Origin: Epithemia pelagica
Taxonomy: Eukaryota; Bacillariophyta; Bacillariophyceae; Surirellales; Surirellaceae
Length of the DNA: 64,000 bases
Assembly: GCA_946965045.2 (NCBI GenBank)
Contig: OX337231.1
Span: forward strand, 1,240,001 to 1,304,000
Reading direction: 5' to 3'
The notes below the pieces were generated by a model. That model was not told the DNA's origin, ran no database searches, and was given only the letters and a program-made list of their open reading frames with translations. Positions 1 to 10,318 of the stretch are shown one piece after another; the first letter of the stretch is position 1; each line of letters begins with the position of its first letter. Position numbers and translations under genes: made by a program.

Positions 1-3000
1 ACCAGGGGTTACGTTCATTCTTTTCGACAGTTGGTGCTTTCAGCTTTCCTTTACTTGTAGTTGGATCGGTCTTGTAAATTGCTTTCTTTCCATCTAGTCG
101 AACGTGACCGTTGTTCGCCTCGTTCACCAAATTACGCGCATCGGTTTCAATCGCTTCATACACAGAGTTGCAATCATCTTTCAAATGTGACGCTCGATCA
201 GGAAGAAGTGAGAGGCATTGGCTGTAAACCGTGTCGAAGAGCCTTCCCCCTTTCCCCCCATTTGGGAAACTATCAGGATTGATTCCTACCAAACGAGCCA
301 GTCGCTTAAAGTATGTTTCATTGCAGAGAACTCTGAAGCTGACAATCACAATATCTGCGTTAACAATCGCACCGATTGTAGCGTTGCCGATACTCTTCAT
401 GTCTTCAAGACAGACAACTCGCTTGGAAGCCCCCAAAAACTTCTTGACCTCGTCTGGCCATTGTCCCATCCTATAAAAGTCACGTGTTAGTGCCGTTCAT
501 ATGATACTTAATCTCGTGGTGCTCGTCTGGGCTACGTACAAGTGTCCTGGCACTATGACCAAGGTTGCTTTGGTCGGTATCAATTTTTCACAAGAACCTC
601 CAGGAGGTTTCGGGACGTCGCGTGCTGAATCAATCAAGCCCAATGTAATCGCAGTTTTACCATACCCAACCTGCAGCAAGCAAAGGGATTAGTGTCTGGT
701 AGCATTTCATCGGTACCAAAAGAAGCATTCACCAACTTACCTCATCTGGTTAAAGTAAGAGAGACATAAATGAAAGAGAGCATACCGTCGTGAGGTTCAT
801 ATGCATAAAGAAATTCTATAAACCACTCTTCGGACAATGTTCGTTGTATCAGCAATGCTCACACACTCACCTGCAATAATACCTCCTCTAACCAGTACAG
901 GGCGCTGCACGCGGCCTTCCGCTCTCCAGTTCAGACCTGGTAAAATCTCTTCTGTGACTTCTTCCTCGTAGAATGGTTCTGTTGATTCCTCTTGTCTTAG
1001 CATCCACTTCAGTGAACGCAACTGCTCGCGTCTTAATGGATACTTGATGAACTTGGGAGGCTGGAGGGCCTCATCATCCGATTTGTTGGAAGTAAAAGTT
1101 AGGGTTTCAAATCGAATCTTCGCTTGATCCACATGCGGCACGATTCGAAAATTGTACTCAATGTCGCTGTCAGGTGAGAAGTCGCGAGATGACTTTCGCA
1201 CGAGAGAGTTCCGCGGGAAGCATCCGTAGGCACGCTGTACCAAACTGAACACGTTGCAACCTATCGAGAGAGTTCTCAATTCTGGGGAGGTGCTTTCAGA
1301 CAATCGAGCCGACCATGGATTGGGGCGCTCCTTCAACATTCGTTCAAAAACTGCCGCCTGTCGGCCATCTTCCACTGGCAGGTAAAGACGTTGTTTCCCT
1401 TTTTCGACAATAGTCCACTGTGTAAATGGCCTCTCTGGGGAACACCGGCTACACAAAGCATCGTCCCCATCAGTCTGCTCCAATGAACTACGATCAAGGG
1501 TGATCCAACCTGAATCGGACTGCTTCTGATTAAGCGCATCCGGTATTGACAGACGAGACGTCAAGAACGCCAAACTCTCCAGAACGCCCTTAGATTTTGT
1601 CATGTTGAGTTCAAGGCAATCGTGCCTCAGACATGGACTGAGCATTTTGTTCACCTTGGAGACGGGAACAGTACATGTGATTATCTCTGCACATGACCTC
1701 CACCCTTCCATACTGAGTTTTACCTTTCCAGATGGATCTCCGATGGGTTTGGAAACGAGGGATGTAGTTGACCAGCCTTTTCGTTCCTTCGTACAAAGAC
1801 AGGAATCTAGTGCCTTCACCCACACGCCAGGAGTAGAAGCATGTGCAGTATTTTCGTATTCACTGTGATCGTTCATGTTGAAAAGGGGAGTAAAATCCGG
1901 ATTTATGTGGAGAATGTGATCTCGGTATTCATCATGAGAGGTTCGGTGGCAAGTGTGGGCTATCACATAGTGGTCAGACGCAGCCAATGATTTCCTGCCG
2001 CTCTCAATAAACAAAAACACAGGAGGACTACAATGGCCTTCCTTCTTCATCAGGGAGCCACATGCCCCACCACATTTAGGCAGGAGCCGGTAGGTGCCAC
2101 TAATTTTGTCCTCCAAGGCTTGGTCACTCTCGCTTTCCGGCACAACTGAGATTTCCAGTTTCGAGAACTGGCTTTCCGTCTCATATTGTGCTTTTAGTCC
2201 AAGCCTACTCCGCCAACTCGGAACGATCTCCCCAGTTCCACGTATAAATAGATTCAGCTTATTTGACGTCGGCAAGCACAGCTCCCAACTTCCCTGCGAA
2301 AGAAATCCAGCTTTCCCACCATCTGGAGGAGAAACGACAAGACGAGCAACGGGTTTTTGCAGCCAAGTTCGGAGAGGCCCTTGAACTAGTGGTGTTTTAG
2401 TGAAAAGAAACCATGTGACTCCGGACTGGTCCGTTCCATGGAACCGAACTTCTATTCGAGCCTTAGAAGAGTCCGAAACATAGTGGGCCGTCCATACGCG
2501 GGATCTCTCAAGTCGTGCAAATCGGAAGGTGCAAAGCGTACCATCCGGCTCGACAATCGATTCACCAACTTTCTCTGTCCATTCATTCCAAAATGACTCA
2601 TTGATTCCATTTGGCTTGGTCACCTTGTCAACATTGATGCCAGCTACAGCAACCAACATGGGCAAATACCGTGAGAGCTCCGGTCGAAACAATGTCGGTT
2701 GTTTCCGTGGTTGATCGAGGGATCTGGTCAATGGTACGAAGTCATGTTCTTCGTATCGACGAGGAGGAAACGCGTGATCACGGCTGCATGTTTCACCGCA
2801 CTCCCTGCATACAACCAACGACTCCGGTGGGAGAGTTTCGTTTTCTCCCTCGCTGAAACATAGTCGGGATGACCAGTGCGCATCTTCAAGTAGCTGCTTC
2901 CAATCTTCCACTTTGGCTGGTCCAAGATCCATTATTTCTTCCTCATACTTTCCAAAAACACGTTCGATAGCGATATCTGTGTTGGGTAGCTGAAGAGGCC

Positions 3001-6000
3001 TTGGAACAAGGCTCTGATAATCCGATAATTTCCCCTCGACTGAGCCCATGGATGACTTGCCGTTTTTTGAACCCAACTCGTTGTACCCTTGAAGAAGAGC
3101 ACAAAGAGTCACGGCTCCCACCACGGTTGTGGACATAGCGTTCCCGGCCAAGTCCTTGAGGTTTGCTTCGGACTCTTTGGTGAATAAGAGATCATCAGCA
3201 GGGATTCCCTGCAACAGCAACAATTCTTCTCCAACGAGAGGGCCTCCACGATTTGTGACATATGGCACACCAGTCGGTGTGAGGCACTGACACAATCCCA
3301 ACTGAACGAGTAGGCGTGAGCTGCAGTGGCACAAAAACCCGGTAAACGGTACTGTGACTTACCTTTCCCATTGTATCCCGGTCCACATTTTGAGAAAGAT
3401 TCCAAACCATGGTCTTATACGTGCTGTCAATCCCAGCTTTGGCAAGGCGAAGAGCATTGATGTCCATGAGATCATGAATGCGATGAACTTGAGCATTCGT
3501 CCACTATTTCAAGGAAAAACAAACATGGGGAACAAATTGAGCAAAGGCAGACATTAATTGAACATGGGGAAACACAACAAAGACATACCTCGTTCCACGC
3601 AAATGCGGGCATCACAGTGTTGGCCGAATCGGACCATCCGGTGAGTGGTCGTTTATCCCCCAATTCCTCGCTCGATCGTGCAAACTGGTGCCGAGTCTCA
3701 CACCGAGTCCAATCGGTACGGCCCGCTCGATCCCCCTCCATCGCATCGCTGTCGCAACTTTCGGTGGTCAACTTGGCTCGACCACGGAGAACGCGCGCAT
3801 CATCGTTCGGCAACATAAATGCATCTAACGATGCGGAGGCAGGACGCCGCAAATTGGACAACCCGTTGAGCCACCTCGAGGTCGCATCTTGATCGTTGCT
3901 CTTCTTTCCTGTGAAAAATCCACTAATGGAAGGCTTTTTGGGTTGTTTCACGGCGAACAGGTACCCTCGCATCCGTGTGTGCGGAATGTAATAATCCTTG
4001 GTGTCAATCCGTCGAAAGGTTGCGATGTAGCCGAGATCTTGAAAGATTTTCACTTTTTCTTCCCATGGGGCGCCCGAAACATTCTCGATAATCACAATTG
4101 GAGGTTGGGCCTTTTTAATCCAATTCACCATACCGTAAAATGTCTGACCAGATTCTCCCTTTTCATCAATTTTCTTTTTCTTATTGTTGAGATTGGAATA
4201 ATCGACGCACGATGTACCAGCGATAAGTACATCCACACAACCGAGTGAGTTGGGAACCTTGGCCAAGGCCCCATAGGCCGTATAGGCCTCCTCTTTGCCA
4301 AGTTCACGAATATCACGAAACAACAAGGGAGGACGGAAATTACGTTCAATATATGCTTGTTTGAATGGTTCGATTTCACAGGAGAACACGTGTTCAATGG
4401 GGAATACCAACAAGGATGCGTCGCTGCTTTCCGTATCCACTTTCAAATCCTGATGGAGACCAAACTCCACGCACACGTCTTCCAAGGACTTTTGCAGCAT
4501 GTCTAGGGCCAGAATGGGTGATTCTGTTCCACTGCACATGGTCGCCACTTTCAAAGGTCGGTCATGAAGGGCTTGCAGCATGGGCAGCAAAATCTTGCGA
4601 GCTCCTTGCTCTTGTTTGGATTTGTTGTCCAAGGAAACCGGTTTGGCATCCTTTTTCTTGTCTGGGTCTCGAAACGGATCGTCCAGGGAAATCAAGTGAT
4701 GAATCATGTCATCAAACATTTGTTGTGGATGAGACAAAACGGGAAGATCCAACCCTGCCGTGTACAAGGGTTTTTCGGGTTGTTTACCCCAGAGTCTCAA
4801 ATCACCAGTCTTGGAAGATCCCTTGACGCCCCCCTTGCGATCGTCCTCCACTTCTTTGGAATGTCGAGACACCAAAACGGGTACCTCACTGCTTTCAGCA
4901 GCTCTCAGGATTTCCTCCTCGGCATCGGAAGGAATTTCGCCGTCGTAGTCATAGACACTGGTTTTGGTCCAGTTGGTAGCCGAGGCTGGCAGTTTCCAGG
5001 AAGTTGGAGCCTGAGGGGTTGGATCTGTCTTGGGTGGTTTCTTTTGAGTAGTGCCTTTCTTTGGAGTTGAACCTTTCTTTGGTCTACTCGAGATGGTATT
5101 TCGTTTCCGTTTGGGTTTCTGTTCTTCCTCCTCCTCTTCTTCGTCTTCATAATCCAAGACATCGTCATCGTCGTCATCATCCTCTGCTTCATTTTTGTCT
5201 TCATTCCACTCATATTCCTCCTCATCGTTTCCTTCCACTCCCTCATCCTTGTCTTTTTCCTCGTCCTCGGATTCCTCGTTGTATCGCACGACTTTTCTGG
5301 ACCGTCTCCTGGAACTTCGAGGCGCATCCACATCCTCGTCTTGTGACTTGGTGGGGGTTTCCTCTTCCTCATTAGTGGGTTGCGATTCTGAGAAAGACAG
5401 TACCTTTTGAGTAGCACGGCTGCTCGACTTTCTTTTCCGTCTTCTCGATCCTTCCTGAGATATTTCCATATTGTCTTCCTCTTCTTCCTCCTCCTTGTCG
5501 TCGTCGTCGTCGTCATCCGTCCATTCGTCTTGCTCATCCTCCGACTCTTGAGCTTTCCCTGTTCGAGGTCGTTTCTTGGAACTCTTGGAGGCACTGCCAC
5601 GAGTTTCGGAAGGCGACGGACTTTCGGAAATGGTCGAGGTTTCCATGGGAACAATCTCGTCGTCATGGTCCTCCTCCTCGGTCGCGAGGCAGGAGGTTAT
5701 GGTCCGTGCGGCTCGGGACGGCGAAGTCCGACGACTGTCCTTCTTTTCAACGACATGAGTTTGGTAATTGCCATGAGCTTGCCATACTTCCTTGTGATCC
5801 ATATCTTCTTGATCACCATCGTCGTATCGAATCGAATAGAGTGCCACATCTTCCATGACAGTGGTCACTTTACCTAGGTACCAACCAGCCTGACTGCGTT
5901 CTCCATTTTCCAAAATGACAGAGGCAAAGTACTTGCGCACCGGCGTTCCCACCGGAAACAAGCCTTGAGGTGGTTCCGACAACGTCTTTTTTCCAGAACT

Positions 6001-6105
6001 TTGTGACCACACCAAGGTCGATTGGCGCCGTTGCTTCCCACTGCCCGTCGACAAGGAAACTCGTTTCCTCTTGAAGCTTCCTGGAGGTCGCTTGTGTCGA
6101 ACCAT
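1..6105 (-). CDS. DNMT5: DNMT5-type cytosine-5 DNA methyltransferase with SNF2 ATPase (partial)
   Basis: ATP-dependent maintenance-type cytosine methyltransferase of chromatin. The gene starts at 6105 and leaves the window at base 1 still open, so the rest of the SNF2 domain and the RING region usual in the family are missing. Exons: 3589-6105, 3363-3503, 871-3301, 741-745, 540-670, 1-470; all introns are GT-AG and phases agree. The N-terminus has a Tudor-like segment (about residues 52-108, WYLGKV...IRYDDGDQED), then a long acidic Asp/Glu-Lys/Arg region (about 110-330). The methyltransferase core shows motif I CSGTESP (about 520), motif IV GTSCVDYSN with the catalytic Cys in TSC rather than PCQ, motif VI IIENVSG and motif VIII HTRMRGY. 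Motifs IX-X continue in exons 2-3 (LTPTGVPYVTNRGGPL, LKDLAGNAMSTTVVGA). Exon 3 ends in the SNF2 start, followed by GGIIADEVGYGKT, LVIVPGHL and ADIVIVSFRVL. Family assignment is strong; the Tudor call is an inference. Confidence 0.93.
741..745 (-). other. 5-nt microexon of the DNMT5-type gene
   Basis: Exon 3 ends in phase 1 (GCA G) at 871 before GTGAGT, and the next long exon starts with GTT GGG TAT GGT AAA at 670 in phase 0. They cannot be joined directly in frame. Between them lies ATGAG, preceded by TTTAACCAG and followed by GTAAGT. Including it gives GCA GAT GAG GTT GGG TAT GGT AAA (A-D-E-V-G-Y-G-K), exactly the SNF2 motif I. The flanking introns are 746-870 (125 nt) and 671-740 (70 nt). 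Confidence 0.88.
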
Positions 6106-7046
6106 GATTTGTTCTTGTGGTTGTCAACTCCTCTACCTACAACAACTCTGGAGTAACACAATGATGAGAGGGAGAGACACCACCTTCCTAACAACCGGCG
6201 CCGTCTCGTTTCTTGCTGCCAAAGAAATGTGGCGGGCAAGCCGCGAGCGCGCACGACGCGCGCTGATCGACGTTCGCCTGGCGTACCATGGACGCCAGCG
6301 ATTCTGATTCGTGGATCGGGACAAGTCTACCTTCTCCAATAGACTACTACTCCTACCTGTAGGAGTTACTCCTAGAGGAGTACCCACCTTGATATTGGCA
6401 ACTGGCAACAGGACAAAACAAACACACAAGAGATGATCACGATTTTCATATCACGACGTGATGAAATGGGCATCACGTGGGAAACCTGCCGTAGTAGGGT
6501 GACCATGTGCCTTCTGTCTTGCGTGCTGGATTGACCGGGTTGCTTGAGAGTTGCGCTTGTGCATCTCATGCGTTGCTTTCCCCTGGGGCGTGATTGCATT
6601 CCTTCTAGAGAGAGGGGCATCTTTTGGTTTGGAAAGGACCGTATCTTCATCCGAATCAGGCGAGGAGAAATGTGCCTCCAGCTCCCATGCTTCGAGAGAA
6701 GAGGCAGAAAAGTAAACATCCAGTAATGATAAACATTCCTAGAGAGGAGTAACAGAATATGCACATCGATTCCATGGACCACACATCGATTCCATGGAAC
6801 ATCTATCTAGTTTGGTAGTCCAGATTTTTCCACCATTGGTGTTCTTGCGTAGGGCAAGGTGGGAGTCGTTTGGTTTTTTACGAAGTCCAAACTCCAAGAG
6901 CTACCCCTACTCTATGCAGTACGAGGTACATACATAGCAAGGATAGCTGTTTTGGGAGTTACAGCGAGCCAGTCAGACCACAGACGAGCTAGTGTTTCTA
7001 TAACGGTATACGTTATTCGTCTGGTCGAGCACAAACAAGAACGACC
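6106..7046. promoter_or_regulatory. Divergent intergenic region, DNMT5 / membrane protein
   Basis: A 941-bp spacer between two divergently transcribed genes, so it should hold both promoters. About 130-180 bp upstream of the DNMT5 start is a CpG-dense stretch (6236-6280, with CCGCGAGCGCGCACGACGCG). Two adjacent inverted repeats lie at 6350-6376: CTCCTACCTGTAGGAG and TACTCCTAGAGGAGTA. The 9-mer AGGAGTAAC occurs at 6745-6753 and inverted at 6365-6373. A 13-bp direct repeat (CATCGATTCCATG) occurs near 6764 and 6784. No convincing coding sequence is seen. Confidence 0.45.
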
Positions 7047-8837
7047 ATGGCGCCATCAACAACTATTGGTCTCCCATTCAAATTCGGCAGGATGCAACAA
7101 CCACAACAACAACAAGGACCGGAACCATCACCACCCGGGCCATGTACACAACACGAAATGACTACCGTGAACCAGAGCCCTGAGATCCAACCGTCCGATC
7201 GCAATGGCAGGACAAGACGAAGAAGGAGAACCTATGCTGGTGCATTCCTGGTCACATCGGCATTTTTGGTGGTTGCGACAACAACCACGGGAAGGAATCC
7301 ACACGATGCGCATGGCAGAAACGGCAACATTCGTAGGACTAGACTGGCCCCCGTTTGGTCGTTTCAACACTGGGTCGATCCAATTCCTTCTTCGTCTGGT
7401 AGTTTGAGTGTGACAGAGGCCACTGCCAATCGACTTTGGGAACCACCACAAGAACAATCACTACGACGACACCTTCAGAACACTACGAGTAGTTCCTACT
7501 ACTATTCGAACAACACGAACCAGTCTATTACAGTCGCTCAAGCCAATTCCCATTCGTATTCCGATTATGTCGGTTATCACAAACGTGACATTCCTTCCTG
7601 GTCTCAACCCAACAATTCGTCCTTGACGGGGTCCAATGCTCCCTTGGCCGGTCCCGTCAGTTATTGGAAGGCCACGCGCAACAAAAGTAACAACGATCCC
7701 GACGGTGTCTTGTTGGAAACTACGGACTTGTCCGATGTCTTTTTTTACCTCGCCTTGGCCGTGACATGGCTCGTGTGGTTGCTCAAATCGTTTGTCAAGA
7801 GCGATTGGTTGCGCTATACACAAGGCTCGATGCTCGTCCGCGGTCATGTCTTGCATGTGACACGCGACGAGGAAGGTTCGAATGGCATTCCCACCTACAA
7901 GGCCGTGGTGGATTACTTTGTGGGAGAAGATGGTGACAATCAAATTCAAATTCGCAAAGAATTTGAAACGCAAACGCATTTGGAACAAGGCTTTGGCAAT
8001 GTGGAGTTGCTTGTGTTGAGTGATGAACCCACATCGAGCGTTCTCAAGGAGGATTGGAAGAACAAATTGGAAGAAATGGAAGAAGACTATTTCCAACGCA
8101 ATACCATGGATACGAGAGATGGGTGCTGTTGGATGATCCCCAATAGTTGGTGGAAACGAGTCTGGGTTTGCTTTTTGGCTATTTTGGTACTCTGCAGTTT
8201 GGCCGGCAGTATGGTAGCCGCTCGATTTTTGCCCAAACATTTGCGATTGTTGGGATGGTGGATTGTCTTTATTTCGACTGTTTGTTTAATTCCAGTGGCC
8301 ATTGCCTTGCGCATGGCTCTCACCTTGCTGGAACGGTACTTTCAAGTGCGGAATGGCATTATTGTACAACGACAACAAGGCCGTGACCAGGTACTGTCGT
8401 CGGCTGGACCTGCCTCCGCTTCCACAACACAAATCAACCCCAACAATTTGTTGGGCGGCGACATGGAAAATCGATCCGCCGCCAACTCTTCGGCCAATTA
8501 TTGCGATCCCTTTGCCATGTTGGATACCAATCCTTGTAACGAAACAGCCGCCTTTTCCTTGGCGCATTCCCGACAAATTGAAATGTCCGCCACCAATGTG
8601 GATGAAACCGCGGGGTGTTATGTGATTCGCATGACTCCCATGGCTCGGGAACATTCCAATGTGAGTGATGTGAGTAGTTTGTCGCTCAAGGATGCCCCTC
8701 CGGGCACGGGACTTTCATCCGGATCCTCGTCGGCGGCGGCCGCTGCCGCGACGGCAGCAACCACGCCCACCACGGCTCCCACCACCATGGGACCGCCCTC
8801 GATGCAACAACGACATTGGAATCCAGACATGAGCTAA
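7047..8837 (+). CDS. Multi-pass membrane protein, unknown function
   Basis: A 596-residue protein not recognised from any named family. The ATG at 7047 sits in a good context (CGACCATGG). Gln/Pro-rich and Arg-rich residues 16-61 precede a hydrophobic segment at about 63-80 (GAFLVTSAFLVV), which may be a signal anchor. A second hydrophobic stretch is at about 230-250 (VFFYLALAVTWLVWLL). After it comes a soluble, probably beta-rich region (about 255-350). Two further segments follow at about 373-393 and 401-421, separated by a short loop with basic residues. The C-terminal third is Ala/Thr/Ser low complexity, ending in a poly-Ala run. The Asn/Ser/Thr-rich stretch at about 135-200 has many N-glycosylation sequons, so that part may be lumenal. 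Single exon. It is divergent from the DNMT5 gene; no functional link is implied. Confidence 0.75.
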   Translation: MAPSTTIGLPFKFGRMQQPQQQQGPEPSPPGPCTQHEMTTVNQSPEIQPSDRNGRTRRRRRTYAGAFLVTSAFLVVATTTTGRNPHDAHGRNGNIRRTRLAPVWSFQHWVDPIPSSSGSLSVTEATANRLWEPPQEQSLRRHLQNTTSSSYYYSNNTNQSITVAQANSHSYSDYVGYHKRDIPSWSQPNNSSLTGSNAPLAGPVSYWKATRNKSNNDPDGVLLETTDLSDVFFYLALAVTWLVWLLKSFVKSDWLRYTQGSMLVRGHVLHVTRDEEGSNGIPTYKAVVDYFVGEDGDNQIQIRKEFETQTHLEQGFGNVELLVLSDEPTSSVLKEDWKNKLEEMEEDYFQRNTMDTRDGCCWMIPNSWWKRVWVCFLAILVLCSLAGSMVAARFLPKHLRLLGWWIVFISTVCLIPVAIALRMALTLLERYFQVRNGIIVQRQQGRDQVLSSAGPASASTTQINPNNLLGGDMENRSAANSSANYCDPFAMLDTNPCNETAAFSLAHSRQIEMSATNVDETAGCYVIRMTPMAREHSNVSDVSSLSLKDAPPGTGLSSGSSSAAAAAATAATTPTTAPTTMGPPSMQQRHWNPDMS

Positions 8838-10318
8838 GAGTGTCTGTGTCATGGGTTCAAGGAAAGGACGCCTTGTTCTAGATTGGCATAGGTAGTTTCG
8901 TGGGTTTTGACGCGAAGCACTGTTTGGTTGTTGCGGGTTATGACGAGGACACCTGTCGCGGAGCCATTCCTTCGATTATTACTACGCCTAGAGGTAGTTG
9001 CGTCAGAGTTACAATCTTTCTCTCCAAACCCAACTTTTAGACATTTTGTTTGGCTAGTCTTTGTCGGGTGACCACCCATTCTTCCACTAGCTCGGAAGAT
9101 CCCCGTTTGGTCTGATGCATTCGTGTCGACGGTAGAGGCATGCTCTAGCTAGAAGAGTGGAACGAGGAACAAAGAGTCCGTATATATAGTCATTCTTGTG
9201 GGTAGAGGTAGAAACCACATACATGTGCAGTCGACGACGAAACCGCAACGGAATAGCTTTGTCGCACAAGAGCACAAGCTAGAATTGGGCGCGACTACCA
9301 ATCGTAGACCAGGTCGTCGGTCCCAACAAGGCCCCGAACGAGTGAGTCAGAGCGCCAATGTGCAGTGCCGCTGCAGTCATGGCAGCGTCGCTCCTCCTCA
9401 CTCCTCTCACCCATGCAGTCATTCGTGGTCATTAACGAGATACTGTGTTGAGTTTTGATGGTTTTGTCCCCGACTACACAGCAGAGGTGGCAGATGGCAG
9501 AGGGTCTCTTGCTCTGTCGTCGTTCCATATAATATTGATAATTGATATAGAGAGACATTTCAATTTTCAATCCAATATTCTTTTTGTTATACCCGGCATG
9601 ATGCATTTGATGGCGAAGATGAATGGATGATGTGTCTGCGACTGCGATGGCAGCCAGCATCGTCTGCGTTGTCTGTCGTGGTTGTTCGCTGCATGTCGTG
9701 GGGTGGTCCAAACGTCTGTCGAATGTCGTTCGACAGCCGATCTGTTAAATCATGAGGTGGTGTCGTCGTGTTCCACGTAAGACTGAGAGTGAATTATCTG
9801 GTTTGTGTACACATTGTGGATATAGTAAGTGTTCTCTCCGCGCCAGCCGGATTCACGCCATTGCCACATCGCCTTCTCACTTTTCGGCGCAAGAGGAAGA
9901 TGAGAACATGAGTCAGACTACTCTCTCGTCAAATCTGCTCGCCTCCAACAACACGCAACAAGACCACCCAAGTGGCAGCGAATCGGTATCGGCGGATTCT
10001 AACTCAGCGCCACCGTCGCTGCCTCTCGTGTTTCAGTGCAGAGAGAAATGCCTATTGAGTGAATCATTCGCGCAAGTCGTCTTATTATCCAATTGTGTTT
10101 AAATTGTCACGTTTGTCATCAACGAGGCAAACAATTGTTGTTGGATCGGAGCCTTCATAATCATTATCCCTGCTGCAATTGTTTTCACAACCACATTGAT
10201 ATCTTGACGCTCCTGCTCTCTGTGCAGGACTGTAATTGCTACCACCATTTCCCCTCCAACCGATTCTCGTAGTGCTTCGCGAAAGCATACATTGGTGGTG
10301 TTGGAACGCGAATCAACC
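8838..10318. other. Intergenic region upstream of the GAF-ankyrin gene
   Basis: About 1.5 kb without a convincing gene. One plus-strand reading frame with an ATG at 9752 runs 116 codons to 10102 and is Ser/Asn/Gln-rich. It has no recognisable domain and could be an upstream exon, a 5' leader ORF or chance. AT-rich patches occur near 9520-9600. No RNA gene is seen. Confidence 0.35.

Noticed and set aside
4905-5666. 253-codon Arg/Lys/Thr-rich open frame on the minus strand
   Set aside because: Other-frame reading of the acidic Asp/Glu repeat region of the methyltransferase gene; composition explained by repeats.
7461-8240. 259-codon open frame on the minus strand
   Set aside because: It lies wholly inside the plus-strand membrane-protein gene, lacks domain features, and follows that gene's codon bias as a shadow.
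9752-10102. 116-codon plus-strand frame upstream of the GAF-ankyrin gene
   Set aside because: Has an ATG but no domain, and no splice join to the GAF gene could be found with consistent phase. Kept only as a note.
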